In this document: positions 1 through 8,279 of the stretch, piece after piece
How positions within the stretch are numbered: position 1 is the first letter of the stretch
Layout of the letters: each line of letters begins with the position of its first letter
NCBI GenBank assembly: GCA_003452695.1
Contig: DMNP01000157.1
Span: forward strand, 1 to 23,004
Direction of reading: 5' to 3'
DNA length: 23,004 nucleotides
From: Eggerthellaceae bacterium
Lineage (GTDB): Bacteria; Actinomycetota; Coriobacteriia; Coriobacteriales; Eggerthellaceae
Notes under the pieces: model-generated
Told to the model about the DNA's origin: nothing
Seen by the model: only the letters and a program-made list of their open reading frames with translations
Databases searched by the model: none
Position numbers and translations under genes: made by a program

Positions 1-1068
1 GTGGCCGACAACTGCACCGACAACACGGCCGAGATTGCCGAGGAAGCGGGCGCCATCGTGTTTCGCCGCTTCAACGACCAGCTTATCGGCAAGGGCTATG
101 CGCTGGACTTCTGCATAAAGATCATCCGCGAACGCTATGCCGACCGCGGCTACGAGGCTTATTTCGTGTTCGACGCCGACAACGTGCTGGACGTTAACTA
201 CTTCCGCGAAATGAACAAGACCTTCGACAACGGCGCGCAGGCATCCACGAGCTATCGCAACTCCAAGAACTATGGAAGCAACTGGATTTCGGCGGGCTAT
301 GCCACCTGGTTCATCCGCGAGGCCAAGTTCCTTTCGCAGGCACGCCTGAACCTGAACACGAGCTGCGCCATTTCGGGCACGGGCTTTTTCATCTCGGCCG
401 AAATCATCGACAAGGTGGGCGGCTGGAAGTGGCACCTGCTTACCGAGGACATCGAGTTTTCCACCAGCAGCATCATCGACGGCGTGCGCATCTCCTACTG
501 CCCCACCGCCGTGCTGTACGACGAGCAGCCCATCACCTTCCGCGATTCCTGGAACCAGCGCTTCCGCTGGGCCAAGGGCTTCTACCAGGTGTTCGGCAAC
601 TACGCCGGCAAACTGGTGAAGGGCATCTTCACGCAGAAGAAGGGCCACCGGTTCGCCTGCTACGACATGCTGATGACCATTTCGCCGGCCATGCTGCTTA
701 CGGTTATCTCGGTCGTGTTCAACGCGGTAATCCTTGTGCTGGGCCTGACGGGCGCCATGTCTACGGGCACCATGGTGGCGTCTTCGCTATCGTCCATTTC
801 CTTCTGCCTGTTCAGCTACGTCGTGTTCATGTTCATGCTGGGCGTGCTGACCACGTTCGTGGAATGGGATTCCATCCACTCCACCACGGGCAAGAAGATC
901 GCGTACATGTTCACGTTCCCGTTCTTCATGCTTACCTACATCCCCATCGCGCTAGTCGCGCTGGTGAAGAAGGCCGAATGGAAGCCCATCAAGCATTCCA
1001 TCGCGGTAAGCGCGGAAGACATCGCGGGCGCGCCGAGCGCTGCAGGCAACGTGAGCGCAACCGACTAG
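1..1068 (+). CDS. Processive family 2 glycosyltransferase, C-terminal part (5' end outside window)
   Basis: The reading frame is open from the first base, and the apparent GTG start is an internal valine before DNCTDNTA, a motif that follows the first strand of GT-A folds, so the true N-terminus lies upstream. Visible GT2 motifs are the metal-binding DAD (residues 58-60), the acceptor-site TED (148-150) and QRFRW (186-190), the signature of processive polysaccharide synthases. Three hydrophobic segments follow (about 226-250, 262-288, 303-323), then a short polar tail. By family this is an inner-membrane synthase that moves an activated sugar onto a growing glycan or lipid acceptor, for example an exopolysaccharide or poly-GlcNAc-like polymer. 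The substrate cannot be read from the sequence. It ends as an independent unit, with a strong terminator 45 bases after the stop codon. Confidence 0.93.
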   Translation: MADNCTDNTAEIAEEAGAIVFRRFNDQLIGKGYALDFCIKIIRERYADRGYEAYFVFDADNVLDVNYFREMNKTFDNGAQASTSYRNSKNYGSNWISAGYATWFIREAKFLSQARLNLNTSCAISGTGFFISAEIIDKVGGWKWHLLTEDIEFSTSSIIDGVRISYCPTAVLYDEQPITFRDSWNQRFRWAKGFYQVFGNYAGKLVKGIFTQKKGHRFACYDMLMTISPAMLLTVISVVFNAVILVLGLTGAMSTGTMVASSLSSISFCLFSYVVFMFMLGVLTTFVEWDSIHSTTGKKIAYMFTFPFFMLTYIPIALVALVKKAEWKPIKHSIAVSAEDIAGAPSAAGNVSATD

Positions 1069-1113
1069 CACCGCCCGCGCCAGGCGCAGGCCGCATGCAA
1101 CTGCCGGGTTTCG

Positions 1114-1144
1114 GGGCTGCAGGATGTTTCCTGCGGCCCTTTTT
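1114..1144 (+). terminator. Rho-independent terminator after the glycosyltransferase
   Basis: An 11-bp stem (1114-1124 with 1129-1139, one G-T pair) encloses a 4-base TGTT loop and is followed at once by five T. This is a textbook intrinsic terminator and separates the glycosyltransferase from comF. Confidence 0.9.
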
Positions 1145-1312
1145 CATCGGGCCCTTCGCTGGCTAGGCGGCCACTGGAATCGCCATCGGCCGCGCGTGCC
1201 GCCTGCCGAACTGCGACCGGCGCGGCCATCTGGAATTACCTGTTGGATTCCGGGGAAACGCATGCAAGGTTCGGGCGGTTACCCGGCAAGGTTCGCACGC
1301 TACCATCTGCGC

Positions 1313-2047
1313 ATGGGAATGTGGCGGGACAGAGCGCGCAAGGCGGGAGCCTTTGCAGCCGAGGCCGTGGCGGAAACGCTCTGGCCGACGCGCTGCGCCC
1401 TGTGCGACATTCCCGGCGCCGTTCTGTGCAGCGCCTGCCGATCGCAGCTGCCCTATCTTGACTGGTGGCGCGCCTGCCCGCGGTGCGGCAGCGCCTATGG
1501 GTTTGTGCAGTGCACCGCATGCAACCCGCTTGCGCTGGCGCGCATCGAACGAGACGAGCTGCCCTATGCCGCCTGCACTTCCTCCACCGTCTTCACCGAC
1601 GAGACGGGGCGCATCGCCCGCGTGTTCAAGGACCAGGGAGAGCGCCGGCTTGCGGGCGTCATGGCCGATTGCATGGCCCGCGCCATCGCGCCCGACTGGC
1701 CCATCGATGCAATAGCCTTCGTGCCCGCCACCGTGCGGGCCGTGCGCCATCGCGGTTTCGACCACGCCGAACTGCTGGCCAAAGAGCTGTCGCAGCACCT
1801 GGGAACCCCCTGCATGCCGCTGCTCGACCGCCCCAAGACGCGCGACCAGCGCAAGCTGGGGAGCGCCGAGCGCATCGCCAACCTGCGCGAGAGCTTTCGC
1901 ATGGCGCCCGGCAAAAGCGCGGACGGCCTACGGCTGCTGCTCGTAGACGACGTGTACACCACCGGTGCCACGCTGTGCGCCGCCGCCGACGCGCTGCTTT
2001 CCGCATCCGCCGCCGAGGTGCGCTGCGTCACCTTCGCTCGCGTGTAG
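1313..2047 (+). CDS. comF: ComF family phosphoribosyltransferase-like protein
   Basis: This is a 244-residue ComF/GntX-type protein. The N-terminal third carries paired cysteines typical of the ComF zinc-binding region: CALC (28-31), CSAC (39-42), CPRC (55-58) and CTAC (67-70). The C-terminal half is a type I phosphoribosyltransferase fold, with the PRPP loop visible as LLLVDDVYTTGATL close to the end and an RHRGFDHAELLA segment typical of the family. ComF proteins act with ComFA in DNA uptake in naturally competent bacteria, but homologues are widespread in non-competent species, so a role in transformation is only a possibility. The frame is open from 1124. I chose the ATG at 1313 because ComF proteins usually begin 20-30 residues before the first CxxC; an ATG at 1262 behind a GGGG run is the alternative. 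No competence gene lies beside it. Confidence 0.9.
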   Translation: MGMWRDRARKAGAFAAEAVAETLWPTRCALCDIPGAVLCSACRSQLPYLDWWRACPRCGSAYGFVQCTACNPLALARIERDELPYAACTSSTVFTDETGRIARVFKDQGERRLAGVMADCMARAIAPDWPIDAIAFVPATVRAVRHRGFDHAELLAKELSQHLGTPCMPLLDRPKTRDQRKLGSAERIANLRESFRMAPGKSADGLRLLLVDDVYTTGATLCAAADALLSASAAEVRCVTFARV

Positions 2048-2050
2048 CGA

Positions 2051-2122
2051 GCGAACGGCTGGGATGCATCTCCCCTCAGCGTCAAAGAAAGCACGCTTGG
2101 GAACGCTCCCCCAACCGTTCGC
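2051..2122. terminator. Long inverted repeat between convergent comF and the vWA gene
   Basis: GCGAACGGCTGGG (2051-2063) pairs with CCCAACCGTTCGC (2110-2122) at 12 of 13 positions around a 46-base centre. It occupies the gap between two convergent stop codons and may act as a bidirectional terminator. No T-run follows, so this is tentative. Confidence 0.3.
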
Positions 2123-2134
2123 CCCATTCCATCG

Positions 2135-4210
2135 CTACAGCGGATCGCGGTTGAAGCCGTTGCGCGATGACGTGCCCTCGGTGGGCTCCGGATCGTCTAT
2201 GGAAACGTGCCGGGAGTTGTCGCGCGCTTGCTCCACCAGGTCGCGAAAGCCCTGACGCTCTTCGGAAAGCTGCAAGTCGCCGAGAAGCGACAAGACGGTG
2301 TCCATCGTGGCGCTGCCCACATAGCTGCTGTGGCCGGCCAGCATGCCGAATTCCACGACCGCCGCCGCGAAGGTCCAGTCTGCGGAAGGCGATGCGCTGC
2401 GCGTGCGCTCGTCCACCACGAGGGACTGTTCGTGCACGGCGTTGTCGGCGAAGGCGCGGTAGCGCAACGAGCAGGTCAGCCAATCGCGGCTACCCGACCC
2501 TGCATAGTTGCCGGACCCGTATTTCAGCTCGGGAGCCTCGCGCACTTCATAGGCGGAATCGGCCAGCACGAGCTCGTAGGCAACCGTGAACTGCGCGCTC
2601 GGGCCAACGTCGCCCGCATCCACTGCGTCGTTGGCGAAGTCCTCGTCGGCAAGCGCCCGGTTCTCGTAGCCGATCAGCCGATACGCCTTCACCTGCGAAG
2701 GGTTGAATTCCACCTGAACCTTCACGTCGTCGGCGAAGGGCACGAGGTTTGCCATCAGGCGCTCGGAAAGCACGCGCTCGGCTTCGTCGATGCAGTCGAT
2801 GTAATGGTACGAACCGTTGCCGTGGTCGGCCAGGACCTCCATCTTCGTGTCTTTGTAGTTGCCGGCCCCGAACCCGAGCACGCTTAGATACACGCCCGAA
2901 TCGCGCTTGGCATCCACGAAGTCGTACAAATCGGATTCGCTGGTCATGCCCACATTCAAATCGCCATCGGATGCCATGACGATGCGGTTCACGCCGCCTT
3001 CGATGAAATTGCGCTGCGCAACCTCGTATGCCATGCGCAGGCCCGCCTCGCCGTTGGTCGACCCCGAAGCCTGCAGCCCGTAGATGGCCTTCAGGATGCG
3101 CGCGTCGTCATCGCCCGCCGCACCGTCCAGCACGACCTGCTCCTGGCCGGAATACGTGACGATGGAAACCTTGTCGCGCGCATCCAGGCTTTCCAGCAGG
3201 GTGGCGAAGGAGTCCTTCAGCAATTCCAGCTTGTCGAGCGAGCTCATCGACCCCGACACGTCGATAAGGAACACCAGGTTGGCCCCCGCGTTGGCCGGCT
3301 TGTTCTCCGGCGCCGTTGCGAACCCGAGAACGAGCAGCTGGGTGTCGGGATTCCACGGGCACGTGCCCGCAGCGGCCTGCATGCCGAACAGGTCGCCGCC
3401 CGACGGGGCTGCGTAATCGTACGTGAAGTAGTTCAGCATTTCCTCGGTGCGCACGGCGCCGCTCGGAATGCCCTCGATGCCCTGGCCCTGCGCGACCATG
3501 CGCCGCACGTTGGCGTACGACGCGGTGTCCACGTCGGCCGATACGGTGGAAAGCGGGCGGGTGCGTGTGGACACGAAGCCGTTCTCGTCGATGGCAGCGT
3601 ATTCCTCGGTGTTGGAGGGGGGCTGCGGCTCGATCCAACCTGTGTCTTCGACGGCGCCGGCCTCTGCGGTCGTCGCATAGTTTTGCGCGTCCAGGTCGTC
3701 TGCCATCAGCTCGTTTTTCGCCTCGGGCGCCGCCGCGGCCTCAGCATCGCGGTTGGCGGCTGGGGCGGCCGCGCTGGCGGAAGCAGCCGCCCCGCTTTGC
3801 CCCGAAACGGCCTGCTCGACGGTAACCTCCGACACCGACCCGCCGCGCGACACGCCCATCACCACGCCGAAGCCCACGGCCACGATGGCCAGGCATGCCG
3901 CAACGGGAAGCACGCGCTTCCACAGCTTCGCATCGACGCGCTTCGCCGCGGGCGGGGCGGCCTCGTGCGTTGCGGCGACTGCCGCTTCGGCGCCATCGCC
4001 CGCGGCATCGGCGCTCGTCGCGCTGGTGCCCTCGCTCGTCGCTGGCGAATCCTGCGTTTCCGGCTGCGGCGCCGCCGCCGATGCGCTCGGCGCCCCGTTC
4101 CCCGCATCCTCCAGCGCTGCCGCCGCCTCCTGCAACGATGCCAGCATGCGCTCCTCCTGTTCGGGAGTCGGGTTCATCTCGTCGTATGCCTTGCGAATCC
4201 TGTCTTGCAT
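2135..4210 (-). CDS. Membrane-anchored von Willebrand factor A protein, YfbK-like
   Basis: The protein has 691 residues. A short charged cytoplasmic start (MQDRIRKAYDEMNPTPEQEE) is followed by an Ala/Pro/Thr-rich linker, one membrane segment (about 99-120), a second low-complexity Ala-rich linker, and then a YfbK-type vWA module. The metal-ion-dependent adhesion site is complete: DVSGS at 317-321, Thr385 in SGSTNGE, and Asp415 in ASDGD. The region after the vWA domain matches the C-terminal extension usual in YfbK proteins. The topology puts the vWA domain outside the membrane. An ECF sigma factor is encoded just upstream on the same strand. The N-terminal segment resembles the cytoplasmic heads of membrane anti-sigma factors in layout, so the protein may couple a surface signal to that sigma factor; this is inference. 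A GGAGCAC ribosome binding site precedes the ATG at 4210. Confidence 0.9.
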   Translation of the reverse strand: MQDRIRKAYDEMNPTPEQEERMLASLQEAAAALEDAGNGAPSASAAAPQPETQDSPATSEGTSATSADAAGDGAEAAVAATHEAAPPAAKRVDAKLWKRVLPVAACLAIVAVGFGVVMGVSRGGSVSEVTVEQAVSGQSGAAASASAAAPAANRDAEAAAAPEAKNELMADDLDAQNYATTAEAGAVEDTGWIEPQPPSNTEEYAAIDENGFVSTRTRPLSTVSADVDTASYANVRRMVAQGQGIEGIPSGAVRTEEMLNYFTYDYAAPSGGDLFGMQAAAGTCPWNPDTQLLVLGFATAPENKPANAGANLVFLIDVSGSMSSLDKLELLKDSFATLLESLDARDKVSIVTYSGQEQVVLDGAAGDDDARILKAIYGLQASGSTNGEAGLRMAYEVAQRNFIEGGVNRIVMASDGDLNVGMTSESDLYDFVDAKRDSGVYLSVLGFGAGNYKDTKMEVLADHGNGSYHYIDCIDEAERVLSERLMANLVPFADDVKVQVEFNPSQVKAYRLIGYENRALADEDFANDAVDAGDVGPSAQFTVAYELVLADSAYEVREAPELKYGSGNYAGSGSRDWLTCSLRYRAFADNAVHEQSLVVDERTRSASPSADWTFAAAVVEFGMLAGHSSYVGSATMDTVLSLLGDLQLSEERQGFRDLVEQARDNSRHVSIDDPEPTEGTSSRNGFNRDPL

Positions 4211-4418
4211 GATGTGCTCCGTTTCACCTGTTCGACACCGTAGAACCTGATTTCAGCGAACGCGTTTCTACCGCAATTTCGCTGTCCCTTGCCACGATTC
4301 CGCCAGTCCATCCTTCGCCTGCCCTTGCCCCCGCTCATCCCGCACGCCGCAAGCTCGGAGCGCCTCGCCGCCCTGCTTCGCGGGCGCAGCAGCCGGAAGC
4401 TGCAGACAGGCCACCGTT

Positions 4419-4892
4419 TCACGTATCCGCCCCGAGCGCGGCGCGCAGCAATTTGCGCGCATCGCTTAAGCGATTTCGAACGGTGGAAGGCGGTGCGCCG
4501 ACCATGGCGGCAATCTCTGCCGCCCGATAGCCTTCGTAGTAGTGAAGATAGACGCAGTCTTTGTACTGCTCGGGCAAGTCCAGCACGGCTTGCAGCACGT
4601 CGCTCGTTTCGACCGTCGCGCCCGCATCGGGCACGTCGTGGGGCATGTCGCCCGCCCGCATGCGACGCGCGCTTTTCAGCTCGTCTTTGCAAACGTTCGC
4701 CGCACACGCAAGCAGCCAGGCCTTTTCGTGTTCGACATCGTTGAATTCGCGCGGCGCGGCGACCAGCTTCATGAACGTCGCCTGCGTGGCATCTTCCGCA
4801 TCCGCCGCATTGCCGAAATACGAGTAGCACAAACGGTACACGGTCTTCACGTGCCGTTTGAACACCGCGGTTATATCGATTGGCATGCGCAT
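4419..4892 (-). CDS. ECF-family RNA polymerase sigma factor
   Basis: This is a 157-residue sigma-70 family protein of ECF size. Region 2 spans about residues 10-75, with the core-binding and -10 recognition segment DAEDATQATFMKL. Region 4 spans about 98-152, with LPEQYKDCVYLHYYEGYRAA followed by the helix-turn-helix around STVRNRLSDARKLL. There is no region 1.1 or 3. It would direct RNA polymerase to a small regulon. The next gene on the strand, 208 bases downstream, encodes a membrane vWA protein that is the obvious candidate partner. The start at 4892 follows an AAAGGA box. A second ATG two codons later is equally possible. Confidence 0.93.
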   Translation of the reverse strand: MRMPIDITAVFKRHVKTVYRLCYSYFGNAADAEDATQATFMKLVAAPREFNDVEHEKAWLLACAANVCKDELKSARRMRAGDMPHDVPDAGATVETSDVLQAVLDLPEQYKDCVYLHYYEGYRAAEIAAMVGAPPSTVRNRLSDARKLLRAALGADT

Positions 4893-5089
4893 CCCGTTTC
4901 CTTTCGCCTTCCACTATCTAACACGATTCAGCACGGGAAAACGTCGGCATGTTTTTCAGAATTTTTTTAGGGGGATAAGGACGGCTTGGTCGGTTGCACT
5001 ATGCGTAACAGCCATTCGACGCATAACCCCGCGCATCGATTCCCACAGGCTTGGAACGCGGCGAGTCCAAGCGCCCGATGCCGATAAGC
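4893..5089. other. Intergenic segment with two short inverted repeats
   Basis: This lies between the sigma factor and the TSCPD gene. It contains TATGCGT/ACGCATA (5000-5006 and 5019-5025, 12-base loop) and GCTTGGA/TCCAAGC (5049-5055 and 5066-5072, 10-base loop). Neither is followed by a T-run on the minus strand, so they are not clear terminators. A minus-strand A-tract lies near 4960-4970. The sigma-factor promoter should be here, but I cannot place it with confidence. Confidence 0.35.
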
Positions 5090-5335
5090 TTATGCAAGCG
5101 CGCTGTCGATGGCGCGGGCCAGCTGATCGGCGCACGACGTGGGACGACGTCCGCAGGTATTGCCGCGCAGCAAATCGGCGGTCTCGCGCGCATCGGCGCC
5201 TTCCACCAGTTTGCCGATGGCTTTCAGATTGCCCGCGCAGCCGCCGACGAAGCGCACGTCATGCAGCTTGCCGTCCTCGATGGCGAAGTCTATCAGGCTC
5301 GAACAGGTGCCCTGCGTGGGATACGTGTGGTTCAT
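5090..5335 (-). CDS. Small TSCPD-domain protein (TIGR03905-like)
   Basis: This is an 81-residue protein made up of one TSCPD domain. Conserved pieces are the early Cys11 (TQGTCSS), VRFVGGCAGNLKAI with Cys33, and the terminal GNTCGRRPTSCADQLA with Cys61 and Cys67. The TSCPD domain also occurs at the C-terminus of class II ribonucleotide reductases and as stand-alone proteins of unknown function; four conserved cysteines suggest metal or redox chemistry. The frame is open to 5374, but the ATG at 5335 has a clean GAGAGGGG ribosome binding site and starts where stand-alone TSCPD proteins start. It appears to be a single-gene unit. The function is not established. Confidence 0.88.
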   Translation of the reverse strand: MNHTYPTQGTCSSLIDFAIEDGKLHDVRFVGGCAGNLKAIGKLVEGADARETADLLRGNTCGRRPTSCADQLARAIDSALA

Positions 5336-5481
5336 GGAATGCCCCTCTCGTCTGTTTGCCCTATCGTAGCGCATCAGCCGCCGATTGCGAGTCTTGCCGC
5401 GAATACTTCATGCGCTGCAATGTCAAAGGGGCGCTTTTCTTAACACGCAATTCCACTCTGCCGTTCAAGGCTGCTTCTCCC

Positions 5482-5511
5482 TGTGTCAAGAGAAACGTCC
5501 CCCTGACACAC
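5482..5511. repeat. REP-like palindromic repeat, copy 1
   Basis: This 30-base sequence is bounded by TGTGTCA (5482-5488) and TGACACA (5504-5510) and is identical to one at 21223-21252. It abuts the stop codon of the alpha/beta hydrolase and shares one base with it. Its form resembles the short imperfect palindromes spread by REP-associated tyrosine transposases, but no such transposase is in the window. Confidence 0.75.
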
Positions 5512-6590
5512 TACCTCTGGGACAATGTTTCACCGAAGAAGGCGTCGATGGTGGCGACGATTTCGGGATCGGCCGTGTTTGCACGACGCAGGTCCACGCC
5601 TTCCAGGTAGGCACGCACAGCGGGGTCGTCGGGGTTTTCGCCAGCTTGCGCCAGCAGCTCTTCCAAATCTGCCGCGCACTCCTGCAGGTACGCCTGGCTC
5701 TCGGGGCCATAGAAGTAATCGTTGTGCCCGCAACGGCCCTCTTGGGAAAGCGTGGTCAGGCTTATCCGCGCTTGCGCCAGGCTCGCGTCGCGTTGCTGCA
5801 GCGCATGCAGGATGCTCACGCCCTCGTAGGGAACGGTGGTATCCCCCGTGCCATGGAACACGAGCGTCGGCACGCCCGACGACACGATGGCATCGCTTGC
5901 CGAAAGGTTGGCATCGCTGCCGAAATCGATGGCCGTGTTCAGCCAGAGGAAGGGCCACTGCGCTTTGCCGGCAAGGCCGTATGCGCTGGCGGCGCTGCTA
6001 TCCAGGATCTTCATGGGCGTGTCGAAGCCCGACATCGTAACGCAGGCCGACACATCGTCGGGACGCTTGGCCAACGCTGCCGCCACGCCGTAGCCACCCC
6101 AGCTGTGCCCCCAAAGGCCGATGCGCATGCCCTCGGCCATGCCGCTTTCGCGTGCGAAATCTACGGCGGCGGCCACGTCTATCGGGCTTTGCGACATGCC
6201 CAGCGCGCTGTCTCCGTCGCTGTCGCCGCAACCGATTGCGTCATAGGCGAAAACGCGCCAGCCCTTGTCCGCCATGGCCGTGATGAACGGCAGGTAATGC
6301 TCGTGTTGGCTGAAGATGCCATGGCGAAAGATTATAAGCCCGCGGTCGTTGTCCTGGCCGTACACATGTCCACGCAGCACGCGCCCATTCAATTCGAATT
6401 GCACGTCGCTTCGCGGGTAATCCCGCTCGTACATTTCGTAGGAAGGCAGCAAGCTGACGCTGGGTTCCTCGTGGCGCGCATAGGTGGTCGCAAGCGCGTA
6501 GCGGTCGAAGGCGAAAGCAGCTGCGCACAGCACCACGACCACGATGCCAACGCCCACCAGGATACGTCCCTTGCCTTTCGCCTGCGCCAT
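5511..6590 (-). CDS. Membrane-anchored alpha/beta hydrolase
   Basis: The protein has 359 residues. A single N-terminal hydrophobic segment (about 10-28) after a basic start makes it a signal anchor, so the catalytic domain is probably outside the membrane. The fold is marked by FRHGIFSQ, by the nucleophile elbow GHSWGG (Ser163), by the acid strand VFHGTGDTTVP (Asp250) and by the catalytic His289 in GRCGHND. This is a complete Ser-Asp-His triad like those of serine aminopeptidase/lysophospholipase-type hydrolases. The substrate is not predictable. Upstream ATGs exist at 6620 and 6605, but the one at 6590 directly follows an AAAGAGGGGG ribosome binding site and gives the best signal-anchor layout. 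It is transcribed alone, with a REP-like repeat touching its stop codon. Confidence 0.9.
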   Translation of the reverse strand: MAQAKGKGRILVGVGIVVVVLCAAAFAFDRYALATTYARHEEPSVSLLPSYEMYERDYPRSDVQFELNGRVLRGHVYGQDNDRGLIIFRHGIFSQHEHYLPFITAMADKGWRVFAYDAIGCGDSDGDSALGMSQSPIDVAAAVDFARESGMAEGMRIGLWGHSWGGYGVAAALAKRPDDVSACVTMSGFDTPMKILDSSAASAYGLAGKAQWPFLWLNTAIDFGSDANLSASDAIVSSGVPTLVFHGTGDTTVPYEGVSILHALQQRDASLAQARISLTTLSQEGRCGHNDYFYGPESQAYLQECAADLEELLAQAGENPDDPAVRAYLEGVDLRRANTADPEIVATIDAFFGETLSQR

Positions 6591-6894
6591 AGCCCCCTCT
6601 TTCATCGCCCATAAACGCAATTGCCGCGCAATTGCACCTTCGCAGTATCGTCAGACCTGTTCAGCCACCGGAAATGATACACGACCTCGAAGATAATGCA
6701 GCATCCCCCACACGAACTGCAGCCATGCCGTGCAAAACCGACGCCACCGCCCATGGCCCGGCCAGCCGCAGTTCTGCAAACCGACCCTCGTATATTGCAC
6801 GATGGGCTGACTGAAGGCAAATGATTGACGACACTCCTGGAAACACGTGAACCAGCTATTAGCATCGCAGATAACCACACGCGGCTTGCAGCGC

Positions 6895-6900
6895 TATACT
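6895..6900 (+). promoter_or_regulatory. Likely -10 element upstream of the pyridoxal kinase gene
   Basis: TATACT is 33 bases before the chosen ATG. A weak -35 (TAACCA, 6872-6877) sits 17 bases upstream. The hydrolase gene diverges from this gene, so this intergenic space must hold both promoters. Confidence 0.45.
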
Positions 6901-6932
6901 CAGGGGACTTCATACGACGAAAGGATGAGGCC

Positions 6933-7829
6933 ATGCCCGTTGCCCAAGCACCCCATACACCAATGCTCTACAAGCGAGAAGGCGCCTATATTCCGCGCAT
7001 CGCGGCCGTGCACGACCTGTGCGGCTACGGCAAATGCTCGCTTGGCGTGGCTATTCCCGTGCTATCGGCGGCTGGCGCCGACGTATGCCCGGTGCCGACG
7101 GGGTTGTTCTCGTCGCATACCGCCTTCCCCGGCTGGTACATGCACGACACGACCGACATCCTGGGCGACTACCTGAACGCCTGGAAGGGCATAGGCGTGG
7201 AAATCGATGCCGTGTACTCGGGTTTCCTCGGCGCACCCGAACAGGTGGACATCATCCGCGACATCTACGCCACCTACCCGCAAGCGCTGCGCGTGGTGGA
7301 CCCCGTAATGGCCGACCATGGCCAGGTGTATCCCACCTACACGCCCGAGCTGTGCCAAGCCATGGCAGATTTGGCCTGCGAGGCCGACATCCTCACCCCC
7401 AATCTGACCGAAGCGGCCATAATCCTTGGCCGCGAATGGACCGGCGCCGACATCACCGACGCGCAAGCCGCAGAGATAATAGAGGCGCTGCTTCAACGCG
7501 GCGCCAAGAACGTGGTGCTGAAAGGCGTGCAACGTGCAGGTGAAACGCAGATTCGCAACTTCGTGGGCGGCGTGGACTGCGATGCGTTCGAAGTGCACAA
7601 CGAGTTCATCCCCTACATGCTGCACGGCACCGGCGACCTGTACTGCTCGTGCCTGCTGGCCGCCGTGATGGCCGGGCGCAACCTGTACGAAGCCGCCTGG
7701 TTCGCCGGAAACCTAACCCGCGATGCCATCGAGGTGTCCACCAAGCAGCCGCACTTCCAAGAGCGCGGCGTGTCCTTCGAGCCCCTGCTCGGCCGCGTGG
7801 CCGCCCTGCTCACCGGCACCGCATTGTAA
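6933..7829 (+). CDS. pdxY: Pyridoxal/pyridoxamine kinase (PfkB/ribokinase superfamily)
   Basis: The 298-residue protein should phosphorylate the 5' hydroxyl of pyridoxal, pyridoxamine or pyridoxine with ATP in the cytoplasmic vitamin B6 salvage pathway. Matching segments are VHDLCGYGKCSLGVA near the N-terminus (substrate lid region), SGFLG (96-100), DPVMADHGQVYPTY (123-136), TPNLTEAAIILG (155-166) and the anion hole with catalytic Asp, HGTGDLYCSC (Asp235). The length fits the PdxY/PdxK group. The frame is open from 6825. The ATG at 6933 is preferred because it follows a GGATGAGG box; ATG 6963 is an alternative. It is a single-gene unit and its 3' end overlaps the decayed recombinase frame on the other strand. 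The symbol is by family, since PdxY and PdxK-like enzymes are hard to separate by sequence. Confidence 0.9.
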   Translation: MPVAQAPHTPMLYKREGAYIPRIAAVHDLCGYGKCSLGVAIPVLSAAGADVCPVPTGLFSSHTAFPGWYMHDTTDILGDYLNAWKGIGVEIDAVYSGFLGAPEQVDIIRDIYATYPQALRVVDPVMADHGQVYPTYTPELCQAMADLACEADILTPNLTEAAIILGREWTGADITDAQAAEIIEALLQRGAKNVVLKGVQRAGETQIRNFVGGVDCDAFEVHNEFIPYMLHGTGDLYCSCLLAAVMAGRNLYEAAWFAGNLTRDAIEVSTKQPHFQERGVSFEPLLGRVAALLTGTAL

Positions 7830-8256
7830 TGCCAGCCGCATGGCGGCGACACATCGCCTTAGGGGTAGTGCGCCGTTCCAACGAGTGGGACAAGGGCTGT
7901 CGAGCGCCGCATCGATTTTTGCCTACTGCGGCTATCTTTGCCTCTGGGCCAACGTCCGCATAGGTGCTAAGCGTTATAGAAACGCTGGAATGGCCCAAGT
8001 AACTTGCCACGGTACGCACGTAGTGAGCGAAGCGAGCGTTGCCGCCGCCAATAAGCATAGCGGCAAAGGTATGCCGAAGGTCGTGGAGGGCGCAGTCGAA
8101 ACCTTTCATTTGGCAGAATGCCGCAAGCTCCTTCGTGGGCATCGAAGGATGGCTTAGAACCGCGTCAGCCTGCTCGGGCGTGAGCGAGGCGAAATGCGCC
8201 ATGCAGGTAAATGCCCCCCATTTAATAGACATTATCCTATAATAGATACTGCACAT
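7810..8256 (-). pseudogene. Truncated tyrosine recombinase (phage-type integrase), C-terminal fragment
   Basis: The open frame keeps only the last third of a tyrosine recombinase catalytic domain. It has HDLRHTFAAMLI (His58, Arg61 of the frame), then SYLGHSSVSITLSTYADV with His89 and the nucleophile Tyr99. The N-terminal DNA-binding domain and the first catalytic arginine are absent. The coding sequence upstream would run into the peroxidase-like gene at 8280, which is intact on the other strand. Recognisable homology spans about 8202-7915; the residues beyond 7915 do not look like integrase. It is most simply a remnant of an integrated element. The adjacent gene pair may have arrived with it or recombined next to it. 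Confidence 0.8.
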
Positions 8257-8275
8257 TTCCCAAGCGAAAGGAGAG
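8238..8275 (+). promoter_or_regulatory. Promoter -10 and ribosome binding site of the peroxidase-like/ArsS pair
   Basis: A perfect TATAAT (8238-8243) in an AT-rich patch is followed by an AAAGGAGAG ribosome binding site a few bases before ATG 8280. No convincing -35 is seen 16-18 bases upstream. The promoter sits at the broken end of the recombinase remnant. Confidence 0.6.
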
Positions 8276-8279
8276 CTTC

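Noticed and set aside
5385..6614. 409-codon plus-strand frame opposite the hydrolase
   Set aside because: Antisense shadow; the minus strand has a full catalytic triad and ribosome binding site.
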